The position numbers and the translations under genes were made by a program. Positions 35,030 through 44,668 of a stretch of DNA of 64,000 bases are shown here, one piece after another. A model generated the notes under the pieces. It had not been told where the DNA came from. It was given only the letters and a program-made list of their open reading frames with translations, and ran no database searches. Within the stretch, counting starts at the first letter, position 1. Each line of letters begins with the position of its first letter. Source of the stretch: UBA4416 sp020846025 (lineage in GTDB: Bacteria > Bacteroidota > Bacteroidia > B-17B0 > Aurantibacillaceae). Location of the stretch: positions 23,131 to 87,130 of the forward strand of contig CAUJDD010000117.1 of the NCBI GenBank assembly GCA_963169295.1, read 5' to 3'.

Positions 35030-36250
35030 ATGAAAACATTTAACGTTCCAGAATTTTATAGAAGCCCAATCATATCAAAAATAAAGCAATTTAGGAAACT
35101 ACAAGATCCTAGAAAGCAAGATAATTCGCCAACACTTTTAGATTTTGGTCCAGTTCAGTTTTATATTTCTCGTCATTTTGGATTTTGTTATGGTGTTGAA
35201 AACGCCATTGAAATATCATTTAAAGCACTTGAAGAAAACACCGGAAAACGCTTGTATTTACTAAGTCAAATGATACATAACCCAGCAGTAAATAAAGATT
35301 TAATGGAAAGAGGTATTCAGTTTTTGCAAGATACCAATGGGCAACAACTCATTTCATTTGACGAACTGACACCACAAGATGTAGTTATAATTCCTGCATT
35401 TGGCGCACCATTAGCAATTTTAGAACTATTAAAATCTAAAGGGATAAGAACCGAAACCTATGATACAACTTGTCCATTTGTGCAACGTGTATGGAAAAAA
35501 TCAGAAAGTATTGGAAAAGATAATTACACCATTATTATTCACGGTAAACATAATCATGAGGAAACTCGCTCTACCTTCTCAAGAAGTGATCAACATAATA
35601 AAGCCGTAATCATACGCGACTTAGCTGAGGCTCAATTACTGGGTGATTACATTCTTGGAAAAAAATCACAACAAGAATTTGAAATAGATTTTAAAGATAA
35701 ACATTCAGCTTATTTTAATATTGATACTGACTTACTACGGGTTGGAGTTATTAACCAAACAACCATGTTGGCTAGTGAAACTCAAGAAATAGCTGACTAC
35801 TTTAAAAATTTAATGCAAGATAATTATGGGATAGAAAACATTAATAAACATTTTGCCGATACCCGCGACACCTTGTGTTATGCCACCAACGAAAATCAAA
35901 ACGCAACGTACGGACTTTTAGATACCGATGCTGATATAGCCATTGTAGTAGGTGGTTATAATAGTAGCAACACATCGCATTTAGTTGAACTTTGCGAAAG
36001 AAAATTTTCTACTTTTTTTATTTCGTCTGCCAATGAAATAAAAGACTACACACTCATTCATCATTTCGATTACCCAAATAAGAAACACCTAAGTACATCA
36101 GGCTGGTTGCCAGATTTACCAATTACTAAAATTGTTTTAACTAGTGGTGCTTCTTGCCCCGATTCAGCTATTGAAGATGTTATTTATAAAATTTTAAGTT
36201 TTTACTCTCAAACAAGATCTATTGACGATGTCTTAAAAAACCTATCCTAA
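35030..36250 (+). CDS. ispH: 4-hydroxy-3-methylbut-2-enyl diphosphate reductase
   Basis: A 406-aa form, longer than the about 310-aa proteobacterial enzyme but usual in this phylum. Iron-sulfur cysteines are in HFGFCYGVENAIE, DTTCPFVQRVW and SGASCPDSAIEDV, with IIHGKHNHEETR and VINQTTMLASET. It makes IPP and DMAPP at the end of the MEP pathway. It is in one run with recF, the DUF721 gene and the exonuclease gene (8- and 4-bp gaps). Confidence 0.93.
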   Translation: MKTFNVPEFYRSPIISKIKQFRKLQDPRKQDNSPTLLDFGPVQFYISRHFGFCYGVENAIEISFKALEENTGKRLYLLSQMIHNPAVNKDLMERGIQFLQDTNGQQLISFDELTPQDVVIIPAFGAPLAILELLKSKGIRTETYDTTCPFVQRVWKKSESIGKDNYTIIIHGKHNHEETRSTFSRSDQHNKAVIIRDLAEAQLLGDYILGKKSQQEFEIDFKDKHSAYFNIDTDLLRVGVINQTTMLASETQEIADYFKNLMQDNYGIENINKHFADTRDTLCYATNENQNATYGLLDTDADIAIVVGGYNSSNTSHLVELCERKFSTFFISSANEIKDYTLIHHFDYPNKKHLSTSGWLPDLPITKIVLTSGASCPDSAIEDVIYKILSFYSQTRSIDDVLKNLS

Positions 36251-36254
36251 AATT

Positions 36255-37055
36255 ATGCACATTAACTTACACAAACCCTTAGCATTTTTTGATTTAGAAA
36301 CTACCGGAATTAATATTGGTGTTGACAGAATTATTGAAATCTCAATTGTAAAAGTAAATATTGATAATAGTACTACTGTTTTAACCAAGCGCATTAATCC
36401 TGAAATGCCTATTCCTGTTGCTTCTTCTAAAATTCATGGAATTTATGATAAAGATGTTGCCGAATGTCCGAATTTTAAAACACTAGCACCTCAGTTAGCT
36501 GCATTTATTGATAATTGCGACCTAGCAGGTTTTAACTCTAATAAATTTGATGTGCCCATGCTAGTAGAAGAATTTTTAAGAGCGGATATTGATTTTGATT
36601 TAAGAAACAGGCGCTTAGTAGATGTGCAAAATATTTTTCATTTAATGGAGCCTAGAAATTTATCGGCAGCCTATAAATTTTATTGTGATAAAACTCTACA
36701 CAACGCTCATTCGGCAGAAGCAGACACCTTAGCTACATACGAGATTTTTAAGGCTCAATTAGCACGATATGAAAACACCGAATTGAAAGATGAGAAAGGT
36801 AAAGTATTTAAACCTGTAGTAAACGACATACAACAATTAAGTAGTCTTACAGCTCGTACCAAAAATGTGGACTTGGCTGGAAGAATAGTTTATAATGACA
36901 AAGGTGAAGAAGTGTTTAATTTTGGAAAACATAAAGACAAACCCGTAAAAGAAGTATTTAGCAAAGAGCCTTCCTACTATAATTGGATGATGCAAGGTGA
37001 TTTCCCACTTTATACTAAACGAATAATTACTCAATTAAGACTTAGTATGAAATAA
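36255..37055 (+). CDS. DnaQ-like 3'-5' exonuclease with C-terminal DUF3820 domain
   Basis: A 266-aa protein. Residues 8-170 are a DEDDh exonuclease: FFDLETTGINIGVDRIIEIS, then GFNSNKFDVPMLVEEFLR and HSAEADTLATYEIF. The C-terminal part (about 215-262) is a DUF3820-like domain (FNFGKHKDKPVKEVFSKEPS, YYNWMMQGDFP). It could proofread or trim nucleic acids. It is the last gene of the recF-ispH run. Confidence 0.9.
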   Translation: MHINLHKPLAFFDLETTGINIGVDRIIEISIVKVNIDNSTTVLTKRINPEMPIPVASSKIHGIYDKDVAECPNFKTLAPQLAAFIDNCDLAGFNSNKFDVPMLVEEFLRADIDFDLRNRRLVDVQNIFHLMEPRNLSAAYKFYCDKTLHNAHSAEADTLATYEIFKAQLARYENTELKDEKGKVFKPVVNDIQQLSSLTARTKNVDLAGRIVYNDKGEEVFNFGKHKDKPVKEVFSKEPSYYNWMMQGDFPLYTKRIITQLRLSMK

Positions 37056-37085
37056 AGGTAACTCATAATGAGAAACAATTACTTT

Positions 37086-38540
37086 TTACATTAATGAAGC
37101 TATATTTATTTGATTGGTGATAACAGATAAATAATAATTATTTTCCGTAACACCATTTATAGATACCATTGTATAAAACACATTCTTCTTTGTTCTAGTT
37201 TGTTTAACAAAAACTGCTTTTTTGTTCTTAATAGTTTCGTAATAATCTTTTGAAATCGAGAATTCTGTATCATAAAATTTCGCCTCTAACAGGTTCATAC
37301 AATTATCACTTCTATCAATTATTAAATCAATTTGTGCACCCCTTTGTAGGTGATTTCCTTTATAAAACCAAGAAGCTTCGTTAGTTACAATACCATTAAT
37401 GCCTAACTCTTTTTTTATAAGTGTAATATGTTTAAAAACAAAATTTTCGAAACTAAACCCTTGCCAAATTTTAAAGACTTGTGTAGTTGCAAACTGAACC
37501 CAATTATTTTTATTTCGTGTTGGTTCTATGAACTTATAATAAAATAAGGTAAACTCATCAATTAAGCGATAAAGAGTATCATCTTTTTTATTACCTATGG
37601 GTGTAATTTCTTTAACAAATCCACACAGAATGAGCTCCTGTATAATTAACGAAAAACCACCGCCAGAAGCAAATTTGGTAGAAGTCAAAATTTCGTTTCG
37701 TGTTAACCCTTTGTTTTTTAAGGATAAAGCTTTCACAATTTTAATGTGATTATGGCTATTTTTAAATAAAGAGGCATACAAATTATCAAACTCGCTTTTA
37801 AATAAAGCTTGTTTAGAAAAAAACATCCTTTCAATAAATTGATCTACACTTTGCCCCTTTTCAAAATATCTTAAATAATAAGGAATACCGCCAATTACCA
37901 TATATAACTTAATAATATCTACATCAACCAACCGTATCCTTTTCGCTTGTAAATATTCTTTTGTTTCTTTTATATCAAATGGTAAAAGTTGAATTTGGCA
38001 AGTTAATCGGTTGTGTAATCCTCCCTTGTTATTAATTATTTTATTAATAATCCATGAAGCTTCTGAGCCACAAATAACTAATATTATGTCATTTCTTTTA
38101 CTACAAAACTGATTCCAAAATTTATCTAATGCAGCCAAAAATCATGATTTTTGGGTTTCAAACCATGCTATTTCATCTAAAAAGATTACCTTTTTTTGTT
38201 TCCCTTTAATACTTAGAATATATTCTTTTAAATATTGGAATGCCATTAACCATGTTTGCGGTTTTTCACGCTTTGTTTTGTTAAACTCATTAATCGATAG
38301 CCAAAAATTTTCTAACTGTTGAGTTTTATCTTTTTCATGTAGGCTACTTGCTTCAAAAACGATATGTTTTTGATAGAACTCTCGTATTAAATATGTTTTA
38401 CCAATGCGTCTTCGTCCATAAACAGCTAGAAAATTTGACTCATCATCTGTAAGTAACTTAGCCATTATGTTTTTTTCTATTTGTCTTCCAACTAACTTCA
38501 TGATTAATTTATTATTCGCCAAATTATATACAAAATTCAC
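37086..38540 (-). pseudogene. AAA ATPase with DUF234, disrupted by an in-frame TGA
   Basis: One frame runs from 38540 to 37086 with a single TGA at 38142-38144. The 5' part has Walker A GRRRIGKTYL and Walker B KVIFLDEIAWFETQKS. After the stop the frame resumes as F-LAALDKFWNQFCSKRND, then sensor ICGSEASW, then the DUF234 nuclease-like C-terminus (GAQIDLIIDRSDNC, LLEAKFYD). Homologues read on through this point, usually with Gly where TGA stands, so a single G-to-T change would explain it. The ATG at 38499-38501 (MKLVGRQIEKNIM) is a better start than 38540. It is recently inactivated, or a sequencing error. Confidence 0.85.
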
Positions 38541-38827
38541 AAATTTGGCGAAAAATAATTTTAAGGTGTATTTAAAATTAAAAGTCGAAATTTAATTATA
38601 AATATAACCTCAACTTATCCATAGTTACATCTATCAATTAATGGACGAACTAATCCACCTGTAATATTCTCTAGAATTTCATATTACATTTTTACTTAAA
38701 CAGTCGCTTAAGTAATTTGGATGAGTACATAAATTTATTACACTGCCTCTATTTTCAAAGTTTGATGATTCTTATACTAATCGTTTCTACACAATACCAA
38801 ACAAATTTTCACCAAATTAAAATTAAG

Positions 38828-39673
38828 TTATTTTGTAAAAGTTGCTTCTAATTGTTCTATTCTTTTTTCAAGCAACTCTATCCGTTGTTTATCTGTTAAT
38901 GTTTTTGGTTTATTTTCTTCTATTCTCCATTTGTTATAAGCAATATAAAAACCTGGTAATAACATTATAGCTACTAAAACATCCCACATTATTAAACTTT
39001 TTCTACTTAGCTGAGAACGATTTTGATGATTAATCTTTAAATATCGTGTTAAAAGAAATGTAGCTGAACCAATAAATAATGAATTAATTAAGTAAAAGTA
39101 TAATCCACCAATAAAATATTTATAATCAAAATGTGCTAAGCCATAAGCCGATGTACACAATGGTGGCATACAGGCTGTGGCAACTGCTACACCTGCAATT
39201 ATTTTAGTTCCTTCTTTTTTTATGATACCTATAAAACCAACAATGCCTCCAAAAAAAGCAATAAGGATATCAAAAATACTTGCTTTTTTAAACGATTCTA
39301 ACATTTCGGTACTATTATCAAACGGATTAATTAAAAAATAAATTGTAGCTGAAATTAAACTAACTAAAGTCATTACTATCCAGTTTTTAATTCCTTTCTG
39401 TCTAAGTTTCTTATCATTAGTAGCTAAGCCAAAAGAGAAACCAACAATAGGTCCCATAAGTGGCGAAATCAGCATGGCGCCAATTACTGCCGATATAGAA
39501 TTCGTTGTAAGACCAATGCATGCAATAATCATGGCAACACCAAGAATCCAAGCATTAGAACCACTCATTCTTACACCTTCAGATATTTCAGAATGAATTT
39601 CATTAAAGTCATCCTCACTTTCAATCTGAAACTTTAATCCTAAAAATCTTTTTAGAATATTAAAATTTTTCAT
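38828..39673 (-). CDS. DUF389 family membrane protein
   Basis: A 281-aa protein with about six membrane helices. The DUF389 hallmark AVIGAMLISPLMGPIVGFSF is at residues 64-83, followed by CMPPLCTSAYGLAHF. The function of the family is not established. The C-terminus is a short coiled coil (LTDKQRIELLEKRIEQLEAT). It is transcribed leftward alone; the 287-bp gap before the ATPase pseudogene holds nothing recognised. Confidence 0.88.
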   Translation of the reverse strand: MKNFNILKRFLGLKFQIESEDDFNEIHSEISEGVRMSGSNAWILGVAMIIACIGLTTNSISAVIGAMLISPLMGPIVGFSFGLATNDKKLRQKGIKNWIVMTLVSLISATIYFLINPFDNSTEMLESFKKASIFDILIAFFGGIVGFIGIIKKEGTKIIAGVAVATACMPPLCTSAYGLAHFDYKYFIGGLYFYLINSLFIGSATFLLTRYLKINHQNRSQLSRKSLIMWDVLVAIMLLPGFYIAYNKWRIEENKPKTLTDKQRIELLEKRIEQLEATFTK

Positions 39674-39719
39674 GGATTTCTGTACTATATGTTAAGCGTG
39701 GTTTTATTAAAAATAATGA

Positions 39720-40739
39720 TTAGCTCTTAGTTATTTTGGTTTTATACTTTGGTAATAGTTTTAAAAATTCTTCAATGGTTTTTTCAAGTGAATTACTATT
39801 CCCTCTTCCGCCAGCGGCATTAATATGTCCGCCACCATTAAAATAGTGTCTTGCAAATTGATTGACATCAAATTTACCTTTGCTTCTAAAAGAAATTTTT
39901 ATCTTACCGTCCAATTCACTGAAAAACGCACAAAACTTAATTCCTTTTATTGAAAACGGATAATTAACTACCCCCTCTGTGTCGCCTTTTTGAAAATGAA
40001 ATTGCTGAAGTTCGTTTGCTGTCAACGAAATATATGCGGTGTGATATTCAGAAAGCACCACCATTTTTTCTGTTAAACAGTAACCTAATAATTTCATACG
40101 ACTTTCGCTATATGTATCATACACAGCCGAATGAATCTCATGTGGTTTAATACCCGTTTGTAATAAATCAGCTAATATCTGATGTGTAGAAGATGTAACA
40201 CTATCAAATCTAAATGAACCCGTATCTGTCATCAAACCGGTGTAAATACAAGCAGCAATGGATTTATCTATGAGTTTTTTACCGCCTAAACCGCAAATAA
40301 ATTCGTAAACTAACTGGCAGGTTGATGAGGCTTTTACATCATGAAACATTAATGTGGCATAATTATCGGGTTGTTGATGATGATCAATTAAAACTTTTTT
40401 AGCAGAAGATTGTTTTAATAAATCGCCTAATCCTTCTAAGCGAGAGTAATTATTAAAATCTAGAGTAAAAATCAAATCCGATTTTTGAATAATATTAGCC
40501 GATTTTTTTTGTTGATTATGATAGGTGATTACTTTTTTGTTTCCAGGTAACCATTGTAAAAACTCAGGATAATCGTTTGGTGTAATAACTGTAGTTTTTT
40601 TACCAATTTTAGTAAGGTATAAATAAAGGGCCAACGACGAACCCATGGCATCACCATCAGGATTAAAATGAGTTACAATCACAATGTGATTTGATTTATG
40701 AATTAAAGTCTTAAATTTATTAAACGAGTCTTTTTGCAT
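39720..40739 (-). CDS. DHH-family phosphoesterase (NrnA-like)
   Basis: A 339-aa protein with DHH motifs THFNPDGDAMGSSLALYLYL, IFTLDFNN, IDHHQQPDN, YTGLMTDTGSFRFDS, and the DHHA1 GGGHINAAGG. It is likely a nanoRNase/pAp phosphatase that degrades short oligoribonucleotides or cyclic dinucleotide products. Bacteroidota generally rely on such enzymes in place of Orn. It is divergent from nhaA. Confidence 0.9.
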   Translation of the reverse strand: MQKDSFNKFKTLIHKSNHIVIVTHFNPDGDAMGSSLALYLYLTKIGKKTTVITPNDYPEFLQWLPGNKKVITYHNQQKKSANIIQKSDLIFTLDFNNYSRLEGLGDLLKQSSAKKVLIDHHQQPDNYATLMFHDVKASSTCQLVYEFICGLGGKKLIDKSIAACIYTGLMTDTGSFRFDSVTSSTHQILADLLQTGIKPHEIHSAVYDTYSESRMKLLGYCLTEKMVVLSEYHTAYISLTANELQQFHFQKGDTEGVVNYPFSIKGIKFCAFFSELDGKIKISFRSKGKFDVNQFARHYFNGGGHINAAGGRGNSNSLEKTIEEFLKLLPKYKTKITKS

Positions 40740-40805
40740 ATAACAAATGTATTGAATTTAGTGATAGTTTGGTATATTTAAACTCTTGAATTTATTAAAA
40801 GAAAC

Positions 40806-41957
40806 ATGAAGATAATTAAAAGAATTAAAAGTTTTTTTGCACATGAAAAAGCAGGTGGCATTGTTTTAATTGCATGCACTTTATTTTCTTTGGTATTATC
40901 TAATTCAGTATGTAATGATGTTTATCAATCTTTATGGCATATATCTATATTTCAACAAAATGTAGAATATTGGATTAATGACGGATTAATGGCTATCTTT
41001 TTTTTATTAATTGGTTTAGAGTTGAAAAGAGAAATTTATCAAGGTGAGTTATCCAATGTAAGAGAAGCCTTCTTACCCATTTTTGGAGCTTTAGGTGGTA
41101 TGCTTGTTCCAGCAGGTATTTATGTGTTATTTAATATTGGTTCCAACACGCAAGGTGGCGCTGGTATTCCTATGGCAACCGATATTGCCTTTGCCTTAGG
41201 TATTTTGTCTTTATTGGGTAATAAAGTTCCTACATCATTAAAAATATTCTTAACAGCTCTAGCTGTGATAGATGATTTAGGAGCGATAATTGTTATTGCT
41301 TTATTTTACACGCAAACACTTATACTAGCTAATTTATTCATTGCTCTTTCAATTTTTATGGTTTTACTTTTTTGTAATTATTTCAAATTAAGATTTTTGA
41401 TAATTTACTTATTAGGAGGAATAGCTATGTGGTATTTTATGCTTCACTCTGGCGTACATGCCACAATAAGTGGTGTGTTATTAGCGTTTGCAATTCCATT
41501 TAATAATGGTAGCGAAGAGGCGGCTTCATACAAGTTAGGTCAGTTTTTACATTTTCCAGTTACGTTTCTTATTCTACCTCTCTTTGCATTAGCCAACACT
41601 GCCATTACAATCGGAGGTCAATTATCCGAAATGCTTTTACAACCCTATAGTATTGGTATTTTATGTGGCTTACTCATTGGAAAACCATTAGGTATTTTGC
41701 TATTTAGTTATATTGCTACTAAAATTAAACTTTGTCAATTACCAAGTGAAATAAATTGGCAACATATTTTTGGAGTAGGTATCTTAGGAGGAATTGGGTT
41801 TACCATGTCTATTTTTATTACACTATTATCATTTGAGCAATTAGAAATAATTAATAACAGTAAACTTACTATTTTAATTAGTTCCGCTTTATCAAGTTTA
41901 GTAGGCTTATTGGTTTTGAAACTTACCCTAAAAAAAGAACAGCCTATAGTTGGGTAA
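40806..41957 (+). CDS. nhaA: Na+/H+ antiporter NhaA
   Basis: A 383-aa membrane protein: IKSFFAHEKAGGIVLIACTL, WINDGLMAIFFLLIGLELKR, MATDIAFALGILSLLGNKVP and the active-site pair of aspartates in ALAVIDDLGAIIVIAL, then IGFTMSIFITLLSFEQ near the end. It expels sodium for pH and salt homeostasis. Length is typical. Confidence 0.95.
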   Translation: MKIIKRIKSFFAHEKAGGIVLIACTLFSLVLSNSVCNDVYQSLWHISIFQQNVEYWINDGLMAIFFLLIGLELKREIYQGELSNVREAFLPIFGALGGMLVPAGIYVLFNIGSNTQGGAGIPMATDIAFALGILSLLGNKVPTSLKIFLTALAVIDDLGAIIVIALFYTQTLILANLFIALSIFMVLLFCNYFKLRFLIIYLLGGIAMWYFMLHSGVHATISGVLLAFAIPFNNGSEEAASYKLGQFLHFPVTFLILPLFALANTAITIGGQLSEMLLQPYSIGILCGLLIGKPLGILLFSYIATKIKLCQLPSEINWQHIFGVGILGGIGFTMSIFITLLSFEQLEIINNSKLTILISSALSSLVGLLVLKLTLKKEQPIVG

Positions 41958-42037
41958 TTATCTCCTTTCACATACAAAGTTAGGTAGTTCGCCCCAGATT
42001 TTAACTTATTATATAACTATTTGTTAAATTAGTCCAG

Positions 42038-43858
42038 ATGAAATACTTATTGATAGTTAGTATAAATGTTTTAATGTTTTTAAACTTATCAATCTATGCT
42101 CAAGAAAATTATTTACAACGTGCAGAATTAATAAGTAATACTGATAGCGCTATTCAATATATAGAATCTAAACTCGCTATCAGAGATATTGATACAACAA
42201 CTCACACAAAACTTATTTATCATTTATCATCTCTTTACAATAAAAAATCACGATACTATAAGTCTGAAAGGATTTTAAATGAACACTTAACCGAACTAAG
42301 TAAGAAAGATAGGATGTATCAAATTGGGTTGGTTTATTCACAACTTGGAAATACATTCAAATTAAAGCGTGAAATGCCAGAGGCATTAAAATACTATTTA
42401 GAAGCTAAAGATATTTTTGAGAAAATAAAATCATATTCTGATTTAGTGAGAGTTTATGTAAGTTTGGCCGAATATTTTAGAAGTTTATCAGAATATCCAG
42501 AAGGCAAAAAGTTTATACAAAAAGCCTTTACATTATATCATAACAAAGAACTGAAAGATACGAGTTTGCTTATTGGGATGTATGGCCGATTTGCAGCTAT
42601 CCAAAATGAAAGTTCTCCTACCGATTCATCTATTATTTTATCGTTACAAGCATTAGAATACGCTCGACTTACTCATGATTTGAATGCACAAGCTATTTCT
42701 TTAAATGAATTAGGATTTAGTTTTAAAAATCGTCACATGGTTGATTCTTCAAGAGCTTGTTATAAAATGGCGTACAAGCTTTGGAGCCAAATTGGAAATG
42801 ATGCTGATGCTGTACATGCCTTGTATAACGAAGCATTGTTGTTATCGCATAATGATTTCAAAAAGGAATTTGTTATACCTTATTATGAGAATATCATAAG
42901 CCTAGTAAAAAACAAACAAATTGATTATCCACTTGATCAAGTTTTTTTTGAATTAAGTAATTGTTATTTTTTTATGGGTGATAGTTTGCAATGTTATAGA
43001 ATACGACAAAATTATTATCAGGCATTATTAGATAAACGCCATAAATTATACGATTCGGAAGTACAAAATATTGAAGAAAAATATGAAAATGAGAAATATA
43101 AAAAAGAGATTATAGAAGTATCTAATGAATTAAAGGAGAAAAAAAATGAAGTGTTAATAATATCAGTATCTTTAGCAATTCTTATTATTTTACTAATTGT
43201 AATTGCTTTTTTGGCAAACAGAGTAAATAAATCCAACAAAATTTTAAAAATCAAAAATAAAGAAAAAGATATTTTAGTACAAGAAGTACATCATCGTGTG
43301 AAAAATAATTTACAGTTTATAAACTCATTAATAAATATGCAAATAAACTCTAATAAAAGTAAAACAGCTATTGCATCATTAAATGATTTTTCGCGTCGCA
43401 TTCAGTCCATGGCTTTGGTTCATGAGATGCTATACAATAAAGATGAGATAGCTGGAATTGAAATTAAAAACTATTTTCAAGAACTTATTTCTAGTTTAAA
43501 TGAAATGGTAACTTTAAATAATATACCTATTCAGTTTCGTTTGAGTTGCGACGAAATGCTTATCGAATCTAACAAAGCGATGGCTTTAGGAATTATTATG
43601 TCGGAACTTGTTTCTAATTCTATTAAATATGCTTTTTCAGATACTCAAACACCAATTATTGAAATAAGTTACAAGTTAAATAATCAACAAGCAACTTTTA
43701 TAGTAAGAGATAATGGTAGTGGTGCAGATTTTAATAAAGAAGTAAGAAAAAATAAACTAGGTATGCGATTAATAGACATATTCTCCAGGCAGCTAAAAGG
43801 AGAATATCTTTTTAATAATGATAATGGTCTTGTATATACTTTAACATTTAAAATTTAA
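42038..43858 (+). CDS. TPR-domain sensor histidine kinase (HisKA_2)
   Basis: A 606-aa protein with a signal peptide (1-22), a periplasmic TPR region (about 60-350: LGNTFKLKREMPEALKYYLE, LNELGFSFKNR), one membrane helix (about 372-395, IISVSLAILIILLIVIAFL), and a cytoplasmic HisKA_2 domain with H418 in VQEVHHRVKNNLQFINSLIN. A HATPase domain follows (ELVSNSIKYAF, IVRDNGSGADF). It is paired with the LytTR regulator 7 bp downstream. It may control the LamG protein that follows, though no motif was seen there. Confidence 0.92.
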   Translation: MKYLLIVSINVLMFLNLSIYAQENYLQRAELISNTDSAIQYIESKLAIRDIDTTTHTKLIYHLSSLYNKKSRYYKSERILNEHLTELSKKDRMYQIGLVYSQLGNTFKLKREMPEALKYYLEAKDIFEKIKSYSDLVRVYVSLAEYFRSLSEYPEGKKFIQKAFTLYHNKELKDTSLLIGMYGRFAAIQNESSPTDSSIILSLQALEYARLTHDLNAQAISLNELGFSFKNRHMVDSSRACYKMAYKLWSQIGNDADAVHALYNEALLLSHNDFKKEFVIPYYENIISLVKNKQIDYPLDQVFFELSNCYFFMGDSLQCYRIRQNYYQALLDKRHKLYDSEVQNIEEKYENEKYKKEIIEVSNELKEKKNEVLIISVSLAILIILLIVIAFLANRVNKSNKILKIKNKEKDILVQEVHHRVKNNLQFINSLINMQINSNKSKTAIASLNDFSRRIQSMALVHEMLYNKDEIAGIEIKNYFQELISSLNEMVTLNNIPIQFRLSCDEMLIESNKAMALGIIMSELVSNSIKYAFSDTQTPIIEISYKLNNQQATFIVRDNGSGADFNKEVRKNKLGMRLIDIFSRQLKGEYLFNNDNGLVYTLTFKI

Positions 43859-43865
43859 TTTACGA

Positions 43866-44558
43866 ATGAAACCACTCAATATATTAATTGTAGAAGATGA
43901 GGTTCTAATTGCTGAAGATTTGCACGATATTATTAAGAGTTTTGGTTATAAGAATATTAAAATGGCACATACAAAATCTGATGCAATTGCCTTATTAAAT
44001 CAATTCTATTTTGATGTAGTATTATTAGATATTCGAATGGAAAAGGAATTAGATGGCTTAGAATTGGGCACCTTTATAAATAAGGCATTAAAAATTCCTT
44101 TCATGTATATTACAGCTCATTCGGATATAGCAATGATAAAGGAAATATTAAAAACAAAACCTGCTGCTTATATTACCAAACCTATTAAGAAATCTGATTT
44201 ATTTGCCAACCTCAATTTAATTGAATCACAACGAACAGAGCATAAATCATTAATTATTAAAGATGGTTACAATAGTCATAAAATTTTGTTTGAAGAAATT
44301 AACTATATAGAAGGAGAAGGAAATTATATCAATATTTATTCCCAATCTAAAAAAATAGTAATACGACAAAGTATGGATAGCATAATGGAAGAACTTGATG
44401 CAAGTTTATTTTTTCGTATTCACCGTTCATATATAGTAAATTTAAAAAAGATAACCAAATTTTCGAAAAAAGAAGTAGAAATAGGTACTGTTCAACTCCC
44501 AATATCTAGAAAAATTGCCAGTGAATTCGAGAGCATTATAAATTCAATAGGTTCATAG
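43866..44558 (+). CDS. LytTR-family response regulator
   Basis: A 230-aa regulator with a receiver domain (acidic E10/D11, phosphoacceptor D55 in DVVLLDIRMEK, MYITAHSD, K in ITKPIKKSD) and a LytTR DNA-binding domain (about 125-230: FEEINYIEGEGNYINIYSQS, FFRIHRSYIVNLKKITKF). The LytTR part diverges from the one at 13143, so target sites may differ. Its cognate kinase is upstream. Confidence 0.93.
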   Translation: MKPLNILIVEDEVLIAEDLHDIIKSFGYKNIKMAHTKSDAIALLNQFYFDVVLLDIRMEKELDGLELGTFINKALKIPFMYITAHSDIAMIKEILKTKPAAYITKPIKKSDLFANLNLIESQRTEHKSLIIKDGYNSHKILFEEINYIEGEGNYINIYSQSKKIVIRQSMDSIMEELDASLFFRIHRSYIVNLKKITKFSKKEVEIGTVQLPISRKIASEFESIINSIGS

Positions 44559-44668
44559 GCTCCAAGAATTTTAAATGCATTTCACATACAAACTTTTGCA
44601 TTTCAAAACATTTATTTCTCGACTACAAACAGATGTGTTATTATTGTTAAAATAATTTAATACATCTT

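Noticed and set aside
38142..38144. TGA recoding (alternative code or selenocysteine)
   Set aside because: TGA is a normal terminator of the 13143 regulator, and homologues carry Gly rather than Cys/Sec at this point.
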